Assembly: GCF_000328475.2 (NCBI RefSeq)
Contig: NC_026489.1
Span: 1 to 64,000, forward strand
From: Mycosarcoma maydis
Lineage: Eukaryota > Basidiomycota > Ustilaginomycetes > Ustilaginales
Direction: 5' to 3'
DNA length: 64,000 bases
Shown: piece by piece, positions 33,101 to 42,392 of the stretch
Layout: each line of letters begins with the position of its first letter
Position numbering within the stretch: the first letter of the stretch is position 1
Notes under the pieces: model-generated
What the model saw: only the letters and a program-made list of their open reading frames with translations
Told to the model about the DNA's origin: nothing
The model's database searches: none
Program-made: the position numbers and the translations under genes

Positions 33101-35453
33101 TGGCCTGGTAGGACACCCAGTAGCGGTCCTTTGCAAACGAATGGAGCGGCAAATCGGATAGAGGTGAGACTTGCTGACCTGCGATAGCTAGGAGCTGTTC
33201 GAAATCGATTTGGGCTCCGTAAGTATACAGCGCTGCCAGAATTTCCCACATGGACATTGATTCTAGTTGGTCGAAAGCCTGGTCAAGTGCTTCTTGCGTG
33301 TCGAGCTTTGCGATCAGACCGACTTTGTTGTCTGTGAGAATGACGATACTCTTTGGTCTCGAAATCTGCAAGTCGGTGTCTATTTCGGCGGTTTTCAGCT
33401 TGTAGAGCGGTGCTAGAGCAAGGTCGGAGACGCTAGCCTCGATGTTCATGCTTTGCTCCAGCGCGTCCTGCAATGGGATAGCACCTGTGTACACTTTCCA
33501 TGCGAGTTGGCTCTCATGTGTGGGGGCTGCGATGCGCAGGTTGTCAACACTCCATGCGCTCCAAGTCTTGAGCGTGGCGATATTTCTTACGAGTGAGAGA
33601 GCTTTCTTCTCACGCCTTGAGGACGAGCAGAGCAGATCAGAGATGTACTGAGTCTGGCTAGTGGGAAGAGCCTGAACCGTTTCATCCCAAAATCGTTTGA
33701 AGAGCTTATCTGACCAAAGCCTCTGGCGGGCAAAGCTGGAAATGTCCAGGTGTGTGGAGAGGAGACCGACCACGGGTGCTGACGCTTTACCGATTCGCTC
33801 GAGCTTTTCGCCCGCATCGAACCGATCCAAGGCTGAAGCAAGCTTGCCTTCGATCATGTCCAAATTGGCGCCGGGAACCGAGAAAGCCAATCGGTAGTGC
33901 GGGTGGTGAATGCGCCTCGCGCAAGTCGAGTAGCATAGCCTGGATCCCAGTTCATCGTTGCAAGCATTTCTAGAGGCACGGATCCAGACAAGATAGTCGC
34001 AAATCAGCTTGTGCATACCATGGGACGTGCGGGCAGACAGGCAGAACAGCGAATCTGCATGCGCATTTTCTCTGGCTCTAAGAGTCGAAGACGAAGGCGG
34101 GACAGTAACGTGCTCCATCAGGATTGCGCTAGCATTGGAGCCAGCAGCTCCAAAAGAGTTGAGTAGCGCGACTCGTGGGGCTCCGTTTGGAGGTCGAGGC
34201 CATTCGGTCGCACTTGTAGGGATTTGCACCTTGTGAGTTTCGACCAGTGCTCGCAGTTCCGGGTTCAAAGTCTTGAGACTAACCTGGGGAGGAATCTGAA
34301 AGTGCTTGAGCATACCCAGAAGCTTGCAAAGTCCAGCAAAGCCCGCTGCCGCTTCAGCGTGACCGACGTTTGCCTTGACACTGCCGACCATCAACGGCAC
34401 GCGACGTCCCGCAGTGACGCCCGAGGCAGCTGGCTGGTTGCTCGTAGAACCGTATAAGCTGGTCACACTGGCCATCTCGCAACGATCGCCAGCTTTGGTT
34501 CCTGTTCCGTGCATCTCGACGTAGCCGACCTGATCCGGGGAGATGCGCGTATCCTGGTGGAGCTTTTTAAAGAGTGCGTGCTGGGTTTCAACGTGCGGAT
34601 GTGTGATAGATACGGCAAGTCCAGATTGGTTGAGAGCTGTTCCACAAATGACTGCCTCGATGCAGTCTTGATCATGGACAGCGTCTTGGAGCTTCTTGAC
34701 AACGAAAGCGGCAACGCCTTCCGCCCTACCGTAGCCATCTGCTGATGCATCGTAGGTCTTGCACTTTCCGTCTGGGCTGAGAAAGTGGCCCCTCCAAAGT
34801 CCCAGCATGGTGAGCGGACTTGAAATAATGTTGACTCCGGCCACCAGAGCAGCTCGACAGTCGCCCGTCTGAATAGCGCGACAAGCCATGTGAAGAGCTA
34901 CGAGCGACGAAGAGCACGCAGTATCCACCACGATGCTGGGACCCGACCAGCCGAAATGGTGCGAAATCCGACCAGCCATAAAGGCGCGCAACGTGGCAGG
35001 CGAATAGAAGACGTCAACCTCTTGACACTCGAGATTGGCAATGTAATCGTCGGTAGCTGCAGCCACATATACACCAAAAGTCTCTGGCGCATTGCTGACT
35101 AGATGAGACGTGTTGCAGTAGCCCGAAGCTTCAACAGCTTCATGCGCCACTTCTAGTAGCTTGCGTTGCTGGGGGTCCATTACGCGAGCTTCACGCTTGC
35201 TCATGCCGAAAAACGCAGCATCGAACGTATCTGCATCGTCTATCACGGCTGCATTGCGTACACCCATGCGTCGATAATCCCGGCCGCGCTCTTGGGACTC
35301 GGTGTAGAACTGTTTGATGTCAAAGCACCGTTCCGGGATCTCGTCGATCGCTTGAGCTCCCGCCATCAAGAGGCTCCAAAATGCCGACGGAGAATCAGCT
35401 CCTCCGGGAAAGCGGCAAGAGTGACCGACGATAGCAAAACTTTGACTTGACAT
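30156..35453 (-). CDS. PKS-B: non-reducing polyketide synthase half, KS-(dead AT)-PT-ACP-ACP-TE
   Basis: Single exon, 1765 residues, ATG at 35453, with a TATAAAA-like box about 75 bases upstream. Order: ketosynthase starting at the N-terminus with no starter-unit acyltransferase domain (Cys in DTACSSS, about residue 180; His in MHGTGT and in VGHAEAA); a shortened acyltransferase-like region (about 530-790) with no GxSxG serine motif but keeping the linker that ends DRYW; product template (His in LGHKVAGVGMCPASVY, Asp in LQDTLLHACG); two carrier domains (LGVDSLLF and LGLDSLGI); thioesterase (GGWSFGG). It cannot load malonyl units itself and needs a partner in trans; PKS-A has the missing MAT. 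In U. maydis, Pks3 and Pks4 are reported to act together to give orsellinic acid. Which of the two names applies here cannot be decided from memory. Confidence 0.93.
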   Translation of the reverse strand: MSSQSFAIVGHSCRFPGGADSPSAFWSLLMAGAQAIDEIPERCFDIKQFYTESQERGRDYRRMGVRNAAVIDDADTFDAAFFGMSKREARVMDPQQRKLLEVAHEAVEASGYCNTSHLVSNAPETFGVYVAAATDDYIANLECQEVDVFYSPATLRAFMAGRISHHFGWSGPSIVVDTACSSSLVALHMACRAIQTGDCRAALVAGVNIISSPLTMLGLWRGHFLSPDGKCKTYDASADGYGRAEGVAAFVVKKLQDAVHDQDCIEAVICGTALNQSGLAVSITHPHVETQHALFKKLHQDTRISPDQVGYVEMHGTGTKAGDRCEMASVTSLYGSTSNQPAASGVTAGRRVPLMVGSVKANVGHAEAAAGFAGLCKLLGMLKHFQIPPQVSLKTLNPELRALVETHKVQIPTSATEWPRPPNGAPRVALLNSFGAAGSNASAILMEHVTVPPSSSTLRARENAHADSLFCLSARTSHGMHKLICDYLVWIRASRNACNDELGSRLCYSTCARRIHHPHYRLAFSVPGANLDMIEGKLASALDRFDAGEKLERIGKASAPVVGLLSTHLDISSFARQRLWSDKLFKRFWDETVQALPTSQTQYISDLLCSSSRREKKALSLVRNIATLKTWSAWSVDNLRIAAPTHESQLAWKVYTGAIPLQDALEQSMNIEASVSDLALAPLYKLKTAEIDTDLQISRPKSIVILTDNKVGLIAKLDTQEALDQAFDQLESMSMWEILAALYTYGAQIDFEQLLAIAGQQVSPLSDLPLHSFAKDRYWVSYQAKVAQAALQKQQIQTNGASAETLVAAAASAHGQASPSTETAKKRYQVEACQIHSVREQGISAYVLPVREVKDEILGHKVAGVGMCPASVYHEMMLASAEKHLNACSETAHSNPNILELADVHYSAPLRYDEANPGSIICQLKRITELENDRGMVYSVTILSSCLSCSGKNQVTSHASASLAVKPMGADSTIDVARIVTPSPPVLSTAQKDLYATFADRVVDYSDLYQTIASLRTTKDATNGEATLTDQAKERIHKQMWSGEYVLSPILQDTLLHACGYMAHTSPQYQSNVVFIAQSVGKVRYLDMASKHDSVQQIAVELQWDARTSSFLASAQALSLNGRVIVSVDKIRFKKLSKRSFFSVLNGSTCISAAHVAPMPAEAVCRSAAERNSSDTNTSDTIASPHAKKVSGRPTNMLPKIISTIALATGINENSIDPKSTLEELGVDSLLFIELISYLNKSVGKQFAARFEEIGIDSGLTIADLAQLASSDDGLGAKDRDTDVVQSASPTPLVEAFDSSSAAAMEYPGIPQKEVVTQNSKAAEVQAAEVLARILGTSTAGLADQHGATLEELGLDSLGILELVQALRTEFGTAQLDVDLISNDVTFQEYLSAVCPPKPEKAAQESIRDADISVKATAHAQTSTLRPVVEGGKKAITLDQNHKPTVPISTAADSWHSISSTDAQFLRKALRMEQNPVRIRVGNSSGAAPLFLCADGSGIATTTCSLPADQTRDIWILHHERMWDPSAGSLDIVEHASMLADRIDSVYRDGGLIMGGWSFGGVLAWEVGYQLKDRSGSERVLGTVAIDSPCPLDHTPLDATIIASLMPQTRSTPNGVDDRSHSDKVDRLSGLTRQLIKASFLRSGAAMVGYAKRAKLDANTALGSVLESNKSTNGTATLDLCLLRSRESYWTCNLSESDFERHGWLLKRNCYGGEQQNYATLGWDHIGQLTMCCEIAGNHFTPFAKRNVASLSTELEKVCSFLAGP

Positions 35454-36349
35454 GCCGATAGATTACCAATGTGGCTAACGCTGGTTTACCGGAGAGTAAG
35501 CGAACGAGGACGACCAGTAGTTTGTTTTATAAAGCTCCAGGCTCTTACTCAGCCCGACGAGGCGAACCGACCCTGACAACGAACGAATACGGACCCGTGT
35601 CGACGGAAAACCAGTAGCAAGAGCTTTGCTTTGTCCAACTTCCAGCGCCGATAAGCGCCCTTTCCACACCGGGCACGTTCTCTGATCTCGATACACTGTG
35701 CTGTGAGCTCGAGCATAAGGGTACGTACACACGACAACAGCCTACCAGTGTCGCCAAAAGAGCGCTCGCTTTGGGCTTGCTGTCGAACAGCGCGAATCTC
35801 AAACGGCGGTCCACTCGTGACTACATCGGTTCCGCCAGCGTCACCGAGCATCCCAGATACTCACGAATGTAAATCCATCTAGTCCTACCGTGGTACCAGG
35901 CCAGCCAAGCTACAATCACGATTGACTCTCCTCACCTTTGCTTACGGTACGGTATCTACCCTGATCTGATTCACGATTGATGACGCCGGGTAAAAATAAT
36001 TATTAATAAAAAAAATAAAAATAAAAAAGTCTGGGGCTAAGGTGAGGTGAGGTGAGGCACGAGGTGAGGGGCGCCGAGGGAGGTAAAGGTTTCCTTGTAT
36101 CTCTCTAAGCTTGACCGACTGCAAGTCATCTGCTGACTGGCTCACTCGGCTCATAGTGAGGACCGTGTGCATTGGGAAGCATCCTTGATGTGAAGCACAA
36201 AAGTGTCTGATTTGTGAAATCGCGCTGGACGAGCAGCGAGCATTGCTCCGTTGGTTGATAAAGCTCCGCTTTCTTCCAGGCGAGAAGTCGTGCTCCAAGC
36301 ATTCGTCTACATCCCTTGTTTTCCTGAAAACTAGCCTCTTTCTTTGAGG
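35454..36349. promoter_or_regulatory. Divergent promoter region, PKS-B / omt1
   Basis: 900 bases with CCGGGTAAAAA at 35986-35996, followed by an A/T-rich stretch and a GGTGA tandem repeat (36040-36066). No gene is supported. Confidence 0.5.
36040..36066 (+). repeat. GGTGA pentanucleotide repeat
   Basis: Imperfect tandem GGTGA units in the omt1 upstream region. Confidence 0.75.
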
Positions 36350-37747
36350 ATGGCTTCTTGCCTCAACAGCAATCCAGATGGTGCGCCTGTCTTGACCACC
36401 GCTTCGAAAGTGGTCGGCGAAAGCTTTGCAGAGAGAGCTAAGAGCTTGCGTCAGCTTCTTGCTCTTATCCAACAGAGTGGCTCTGCTCTCCTCGAGAATT
36501 ACCAGCAGCTTGAAGCACGGCAAGAACACTCCTCGTCCAGCTCTCGTGGATCTGTAGAGTCGCATGACATCTACGAAAACACCCAGACGCTCTTGGGCGC
36601 CGCGGGCATGTTGGGCGAAGTGACGCAGGATCCTGGCCTCCGTTGTTTGCAGATGTGCGGCTCCTTCTTTGAAGCTCGAGCATTCCATATTGCCATCAAG
36701 CATCGCATCCCGGATCTAATTGCACGATCTCCCAAGGGACGTCTTTCTGCCGAGGCTCTTGGCAAAATCACCGGTGTCGAGCCACGTAAGCTTGCTCGAG
36801 TCTTGCGTCTGCTCGCTGCCAACCACATGCTAGCAGAGGTCGACGTGGACACGTACGCCAACAACCGTATCTCTGCTTGCCTCGTTGACAACCCTGGCCT
36901 TAACGCTTACATCCATCACTACGGTGAGGAGCCATACAACGCAGCCGGTGCTCTTTTCCACCAATTGGGCACTCCGAAAGGAGACTCGTACGATATTCTC
37001 GATGCGGCGTTCTCCGATGTGTATGGACGCAAGCCTCGATGGGAATGGCTCGAGGAGCACGATGAGAAGACTGGCAAGCCTAGAGAGCAGCTCGAACGCT
37101 TTGGCCTGGCTATGCTGGGAGTAGGCGATGTTGAAGTACCTGGTATCTTGGCCGACTACGACTGGGCGGGGCTGGGCCAGAACGCTTTAGTCGTCGATGT
37201 CGGTGGAGGAGTCGGTCAGATGAGCATGAGTCTAGCGCGAGCTTTCCCTAATCTCAGCTTTGTCGTTCAGGATCGTCCGCCGGTCGTCGAGCAAGGAATC
37301 AAAGTGTGGACCCAGCAGGCACCCGAGCTTGTATCTCGATGCCGTCTCGAGCCGCACGACTTTTTCCAACCGCAGCCGGTCCACAATGCGAAAATCTACC
37401 TGCTGCGTCATGTGCTGCATGACTGGGCCGATCAAGAGAGCATAGAGATCTTGAAGAACCTCAAGCCTGCACTCGGCCAAGGTTCGCGCATCTTGTTGGC
37501 AGAACAGCTCATGGTCTGCGCTACAGGAGACTCGCGCCTCCGCTCCGCTCCTACGCCGCTTCCTGCAAATTATGGCTATCCTGCCCGCTTCAGTCATCAG
37601 CGTGACCTGAACATGATGGGTCTCATCAACGGCATCGAGAGGACCCCATGCGAGTTTGATGCTCTGGCAAAAAAGGCTGGTCTTAGAGTCATTCGCTTCA
37701 TCAGCTGCAGAAGTCAGATCGGCCTGGTTGAGATCGGTTTGGCATAA
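36350..37747 (+). CDS. omt1: SAM-dependent O-methyltransferase (family 2), Omt1-like
   Basis: Single exon, 465 residues; ATG at 36350 (the frame opens at a TTG just before). The N-terminal half is the winged-helix dimerisation part typical of plant/fungal O-methyltransferases. The C-terminal half holds the SAM-binding motif VVDVGGGVGQMSMSLA (about residue 282), the acidic FVVQDRPPVV segment and RHVLHDWADQES, whose HD contains the catalytic His. It should methylate a phenolic hydroxyl. It is divergent from PKS-B and convergent with the phenol monooxygenase. In U. maydis omt1 is in the cluster but is not among the genes reported as needed for the black pigment. Confidence 0.9.
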   Translation: MASCLNSNPDGAPVLTTASKVVGESFAERAKSLRQLLALIQQSGSALLENYQQLEARQEHSSSSSRGSVESHDIYENTQTLLGAAGMLGEVTQDPGLRCLQMCGSFFEARAFHIAIKHRIPDLIARSPKGRLSAEALGKITGVEPRKLARVLRLLAANHMLAEVDVDTYANNRISACLVDNPGLNAYIHHYGEEPYNAAGALFHQLGTPKGDSYDILDAAFSDVYGRKPRWEWLEEHDEKTGKPREQLERFGLAMLGVGDVEVPGILADYDWAGLGQNALVVDVGGGVGQMSMSLARAFPNLSFVVQDRPPVVEQGIKVWTQQAPELVSRCRLEPHDFFQPQPVHNAKIYLLRHVLHDWADQESIEILKNLKPALGQGSRILLAEQLMVCATGDSRLRSAPTPLPANYGYPARFSHQRDLNMMGLINGIERTPCEFDALAKKAGLRVIRFISCRSQIGLVEIGLA

Positions 37748-38883
37748 GCACCTCTTGCAAGAACGCTATCGAGTTCTTCATTGTACTTCCTAGCTCCGTC
37801 ATGGTCCGAATAACAGAACTTTTGATGGATTCAGCTTGGTTATCCGTTGAAAACAGGAATGCCGCGAACTAGATGACACGCAACAAGCAGTGGATCGGTT
37901 CATCAAAGAAAACCATTCCCGTCTGGGAGCTGCCGCAAAGAGACTCGTGACTGTCTCTTTCGTGTTGGCAGCCTGCAGTATGTCTGTTCAAAACTCCATG
38001 TGCCAAGTCCACCACTGAGCCTCAAAAACCAGCCCAAAGAAGGTCGACTTCACAATTAGTGACAAGATTGATCCAGTCTATTCACGATTAATCAGAGTAG
38101 AGCTGGCTACAGTAAGGAATAGCAGCGCTTTGTTTGTCCTCCTTTCGTAGTGCAAAAGTGTCACATTCACGATGGTGCAATAGTAAGAGCGAATCAGAAG
38201 CCCCTTTCCGCCTCTTACAGCGAGTGTCGGTCAGTCGGCGAATAAGCCCTTTCGTGGTTCATTCGTGATTCGTGATTCGTGATCGGTGATTCGTGCTTAT
38301 TTGGCCAACTGGCCTTGTACAAGCACCAGGTGGTTGGACCCTTGTCTCGGCTATCTTGCCAAAAAGCATGGTCTGTCTCGGCTAGACGAAGACGCCGACC
38401 TGGTCAATCACGAATGCACTCCAAAGAACTACCGCTATGCTTCACGATTCGTGTCAATCACGAATGCCACGGCTGTGTTTCAGTTTAACACCAACAATCA
38501 CGAATCACGAATGCACAATCGGGATTCATGGATGCTAGTCTGTGAGTGTTGGCTTCTTCCAGTGACGTGTGCAGTTCCGTTTTCAAAGAGATGCTTGCTC
38601 AAATGGGGCGAGTTGGCTCTCTTGTTCAGACAGATGTAGAGTAGGGATGCTATCAAGCAACTTAACGCGGTCGATCTGCAATCGTGATTCTTCGTGATGG
38701 TCTCAGCGCACTCCTGCCAGATAGAGTGATACTACTTGGTGATGCTTGTCACCTGAACATGGATATTGACTTTGAAACAAAATGCAAATGGTGGATACGT
38801 AACGACTCTCTTGAACATAGGTGCGACCAAGTGCTTGTCTCGCGGACAGAGACAGGCGTGAGGGAAAAGCTTCAAGATTGTGG
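37748..38883. other. Convergent intergenic region, omt1 / pmo1
   Basis: It holds ATTCGTGAT-type repeat groups at 38261-38297 and 38496-38512, with scattered copies between. A short stretch at 38708-38754 (+) reads like part of a flavin monooxygenase (see findings). No intact gene is seen. Confidence 0.5.
38261..38297. repeat. ATTCGTGAT short repeat cluster
   Basis: Four consecutive copies of the 9-base unit, one imperfect, between omt1 and pmo1. Confidence 0.85.
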
Positions 38884-41028
38884 CTAAGCAAGACCTGGCA
38901 GCAGAGAAGCGAAAAACGCCTCGACAGCCTTCCACTCGTAAATGCTGCTGGTCACGAGCGCAACATGGCTGTCGGGGCGAACGACGACCAAAGCACCTCG
39001 GTTCGGATCAACGCGCCACTTTTCGTGTGCTGGATGGACGAGCATGCTCGGTTTGCCCATTTGGTCCGGGTACGGAGACAGACTAGCCCGATCATCGCAC
39101 ATCCACCAATCTGGATTGAACTGGACCACGTTGGCGTCGATGGCTCGCGTCGAGTAGCAGCATAAGTCGGTTTGACTGGCAGCAAGTTGCATCGATACAT
39201 GACTGTGCATTGTGATACCGACCAGCTGCAGCACAGGTCGATGTGGATCGAGCAGACCTGGCAACAGGTGCGATCTGTCAGGTTGTACTTCTGAAGCGGG
39301 ATGCTTTGATCGAAGCTGTTGATGGAGGCCTCCAGGCCTGGCAACGTGTTTCAGAAAGCCCAAGATCTCGCTGGTGGGCAGCAGACCTGTGCAAGCGAAA
39401 ACGGTAAAGCGAGCATCCGCGAAAGCTAACGACTCGAGTACCGAGATTGGATTGCAGTCTTTCCATCGCGTCACGGTGGCAGGAAGCAATCTTGCGCCAG
39501 CGAACAAGCCAAACGGCCCGCAAACCGCACCTGTCGTAGCAGCTTGGCCAGCAGACGACAGCAGCCACGCTAGTCTCGACTCGGCAGGCTGTTGATCGTG
39601 CAGTGCACTTGCTGCTGCGCAAGAGTCGCTTTGGTCAGTTCCAACCAGCTGACTGCGTGGGTAGAGGATCGAAACGCCGCTCTGATACGCTTCGTTGCGT
39701 CGCTGAAACACGGCAAGCGCATTCTCCTGCTCGGTGTTGCCGCCATACTTGCTTCCTCTGTCGTCCTTGCCTTTGTTGTGGATCGTTTGCTGGCGCTGAT
39801 GACGAGCAAAGAATTGGATCAGATCACGATCCATGTTGATCAGCTGTTCGGCTACCATACGTCGTTCCAGGTTGTAGGTGGTAAGAAGCGAGGCTGGCAT
39901 GCCATGTTTTTCGACAAGCGCCAATTTCAAGGCGAGATTGTGTGCATCCATCAAAGAAGTGTTCATGCCCAGACCGCCCTTTGGAGAGTGCAGATGCGCA
40001 GCATCTCCAGCGAGAAAGATGCGTCCTTGAACGTCCAACGCGGAAACCAGACGCTGGCTGACCGTATAGACGGTGAACCAGTGCACATGTTGAAAGCGGA
40101 TCTTGAAAGGCGAAAACGTGTCGTTAACGACATGTAACACTTGTTGCAGCGTTGTTACATCCGAAGACGCTGGCTCCTGGATAGAAAGCGGCATGTCAGG
40201 TAGTTGACAGTATAGCCGGACGCAAGATTGACCGTCGATGGATTCTCGAGGAATCACAAGTACGGTCGACGTTGTTCCATGAAGAATGGAAAGGTTGCGA
40301 ATGTCGGGGAAATCCGTTTCGACACCGATAACATCGACTGCCGCCCAGCGTGAATCGTGAGAGTCTCCCTCGAGAAGGATACCGTGGTAGCTACGAAGCC
40401 ACCGTCGAACGGCGCTCCTACCGCCGTCGCATCCGACCATGTAGCGCGCACGGATGGTTTGAGCATCGCCATACTCGGATTCAAGCCGAACTACCACGCT
40501 CGAATCATGGCTTTCTCGCATTTCGAGCTCTGCATCGACGAAAGACCAACCATAGTCGACCTGAGTCGAATCGGTCTGGTACAGCTTTCGTCGAAGCGCG
40601 TCTTCCACCACGCCCTGACGTACACCCAAACTGTAGCAGTCGTCGATATCAAACGTCGGAGAAAAGAAGGAGCTCCTCGAGATGCATTCCGGTTTCGACT
40701 GGCTTGTATCCCAGAAGGTTCGTGCAAACATCTTGACGCCTTGATCGATGATTTCTTGACCCACACCGACCATGCGCAGCACTTCGATGGTTCGGCATTG
40801 CAGTGCATCGCCACGACCCCTTTCGTGATGACTCGCGTGACCGGAATCGACTACACGGATTCGGAGACCAGCATGTGCCGCGCAAGCAGCGAGCATCAGC
40901 CCGGCAGGCCCTGCCCCCACGATCAGCACATCTATAACGTCATCTCTGTGGTTCTCACCGTCGGCCACCGACTGACGATCGTTTACGCAGTACGTTTCCA
41001 GATTCCTAGTTTCGGCGCTGGGAGACAT
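38884..41028 (-). CDS. pmo1: FAD-dependent phenol 2-monooxygenase, Pmo1-like
   Basis: Single exon, 714 residues from ATG 41028 (the frame extends further upstream only through a TTG start). FAD/NAD(P)H motifs: LIVGAGPAGLMLAACA (about residue 40), the DG motif MVGCDGGRSAVRRW and the GD motif FLAGDAAHLHSPKGGLGMN followed by DAHNLALKLAL. A C-terminal thioredoxin-like dimerisation domain, usual for phenol hydroxylases, is present. It hydroxylates a phenolic ring ortho to an OH group using NADPH and oxygen, probably a tailoring step on orsellinic-type products. It is convergent with omt1. Confidence 0.9.
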   Translation of the reverse strand: MSPSAETRNLETYCVNDRQSVADGENHRDDVIDVLIVGAGPAGLMLAACAAHAGLRIRVVDSGHASHHERGRGDALQCRTIEVLRMVGVGQEIIDQGVKMFARTFWDTSQSKPECISRSSFFSPTFDIDDCYSLGVRQGVVEDALRRKLYQTDSTQVDYGWSFVDAELEMRESHDSSVVVRLESEYGDAQTIRARYMVGCDGGRSAVRRWLRSYHGILLEGDSHDSRWAAVDVIGVETDFPDIRNLSILHGTTSTVLVIPRESIDGQSCVRLYCQLPDMPLSIQEPASSDVTTLQQVLHVVNDTFSPFKIRFQHVHWFTVYTVSQRLVSALDVQGRIFLAGDAAHLHSPKGGLGMNTSLMDAHNLALKLALVEKHGMPASLLTTYNLERRMVAEQLINMDRDLIQFFARHQRQQTIHNKGKDDRGSKYGGNTEQENALAVFQRRNEAYQSGVSILYPRSQLVGTDQSDSCAAASALHDQQPAESRLAWLLSSAGQAATTGAVCGPFGLFAGARLLPATVTRWKDCNPISVLESLAFADARFTVFACTGLLPTSEILGFLKHVARPGGLHQQLRSKHPASEVQPDRSHLLPGLLDPHRPVLQLVGITMHSHVSMQLAASQTDLCCYSTRAIDANVVQFNPDWWMCDDRASLSPYPDQMGKPSMLVHPAHEKWRVDPNRGALVVVRPDSHVALVTSSIYEWKAVEAFFASLLPGLA

Positions 41029-41747
41029 GTTTTTCAAGTGCCATATAATCGAGTAAACAGGATGGGTAAAAGAGGGAGAGGGAGAGGGAGAGTGTCTCAA
41101 GAAGCTTCAGTCGTTGCCTGTGCCCATGGCGATGCGTCAAAGTGGTTTGCTAGAAAAGCAAGAGAGCTCAATTTCTTTTATGCTCGTTCTCTGAAGCGCC
41201 AGAAACCGCTTCGGTCCGGACCCAGATCGTGAGTCGGGAACCTCTCTTCTCTTGGCCACTCACCTGTAACTTCCTGCCATGTGTAGCGCTGCTGATATCG
41301 ATGAGGGAGGTACACGGACCCCGAGACTTACGAGTATCCCCTTTTGGATGACCCCGGGTAAAAAATAAGCGCGCGTATCATGGCGAGTTTCCGTATTAGT
41401 CAACTTATTCGTGATTCACGATTCACGATTCACGATTCTTCATCGGTTGTGCAACTGGAAGCTTAGCCGCTGTACCAAAAGGAGGTCTAGACAACCAATC
41501 ATGAATCGGACTTGGGTTGTAATCTTCAGCTGTGGATGGACGCTCGAGCTGTCAAGTAGAGTAGCTCTCTGCGCTTCTGCCGACACTCGTCACTTTTACT
41601 CGTGGTACAGTTGGACTCAGAACATGTACAGTACAGTATTGCGACACTCGGCTTAGGGTTCTCACTATCCTCGTGCGCCTGCGGAAGGAGAATGAGATGC
41701 AAGGCTGACAGCCGAGGACTGAGGAGTGAGTCGATCAAGCGCGTGTT
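41029..41747. promoter_or_regulatory. Region upstream of pmo1
   Basis: It contains a GAGAGG-type purine repeat (41069-41092), CCGGGTAAAAAA at 41354-41365 and an ATTCACGAT repeat cluster at 41407-41439. No gene is supported. Confidence 0.5.
41407..41439. repeat. ATTCACGAT short repeat cluster
   Basis: One ATTCGTGAT followed by three ATTCACGAT units, making inverted-repeat pairs. Confidence 0.85.
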
Positions 41748-42392
41748 TCATGACGCAAGTACATGGATAGGAATCGCCTGTCGCGTGACCCTATCGAGGC
41801 CATGACCATCGGGCGAGGTGTACGATTCCAACAAGAACAGCGTAGCGTTGAAAGGCTGTGTCACCTGAGCGCGCGGGAGAGGCAGCTTCGGGTAGATGTA
41901 CGCGTTGAAGCTGCGCCCATCGATCTCTTGCTGCGTCGAACCAGGCTGGAACGCGTTAGGTGGCAATGTCATAAATGCGTCCAGACCGTACCTCTGATCT
42001 CCGGCGGCCATGGGCTGCTCGGTTGGAGAGCTGACGTTCTGCGAGGCGATCACGTAGATTCGGATCAACTTGGTGGCTAGTCCAGGGCTGCCTCCGATAC
42101 CGTAGTATTCGAGCTGGACGAGCGACGATCCGTCTGCCAACAAGATTCAGCCTCTTTCTCAAGTGATCGCATTGCCGAAGCGCTGTCGACCCATGTTCAA
42201 CACGAAATGCTTACCTCGCTTGACAGCCTGACCAGGTTCAGGCGAGATGACGGTGGCATATTGCAGATCAGGTGTCGCTGACGGATGCGAATCCAGCTGG
42301 GTTTCGCTCCAGGCGACGCTTTCCGCTTTGTTCACAGAGAGAAACGACAAGAGCACTCCGATCGTAGGCAGCAATCTTGATGCTTGCTTCAT
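41748..42392 (-). CDS. Small secreted protein, paralogue 3 of 3
   Basis: Two exons, 42392-42215 and 42133-41748, giving 187 residues. Donor GTAAGC, acceptor GGCAG. It begins MKQASRLLPTIGVLLSFLSV, a signal peptide. The intron sits just before the codons for DGSS, the same place as the first intron of paralogue 1 (before DGHL), which supports common descent. Shared motifs: YYGIGGSPG, LPPNAFQPG, IDGRSFNAYIYPKLPLP, LESYTSPDGHGL. It is divergent from cyp4. Function unknown. Confidence 0.8.
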
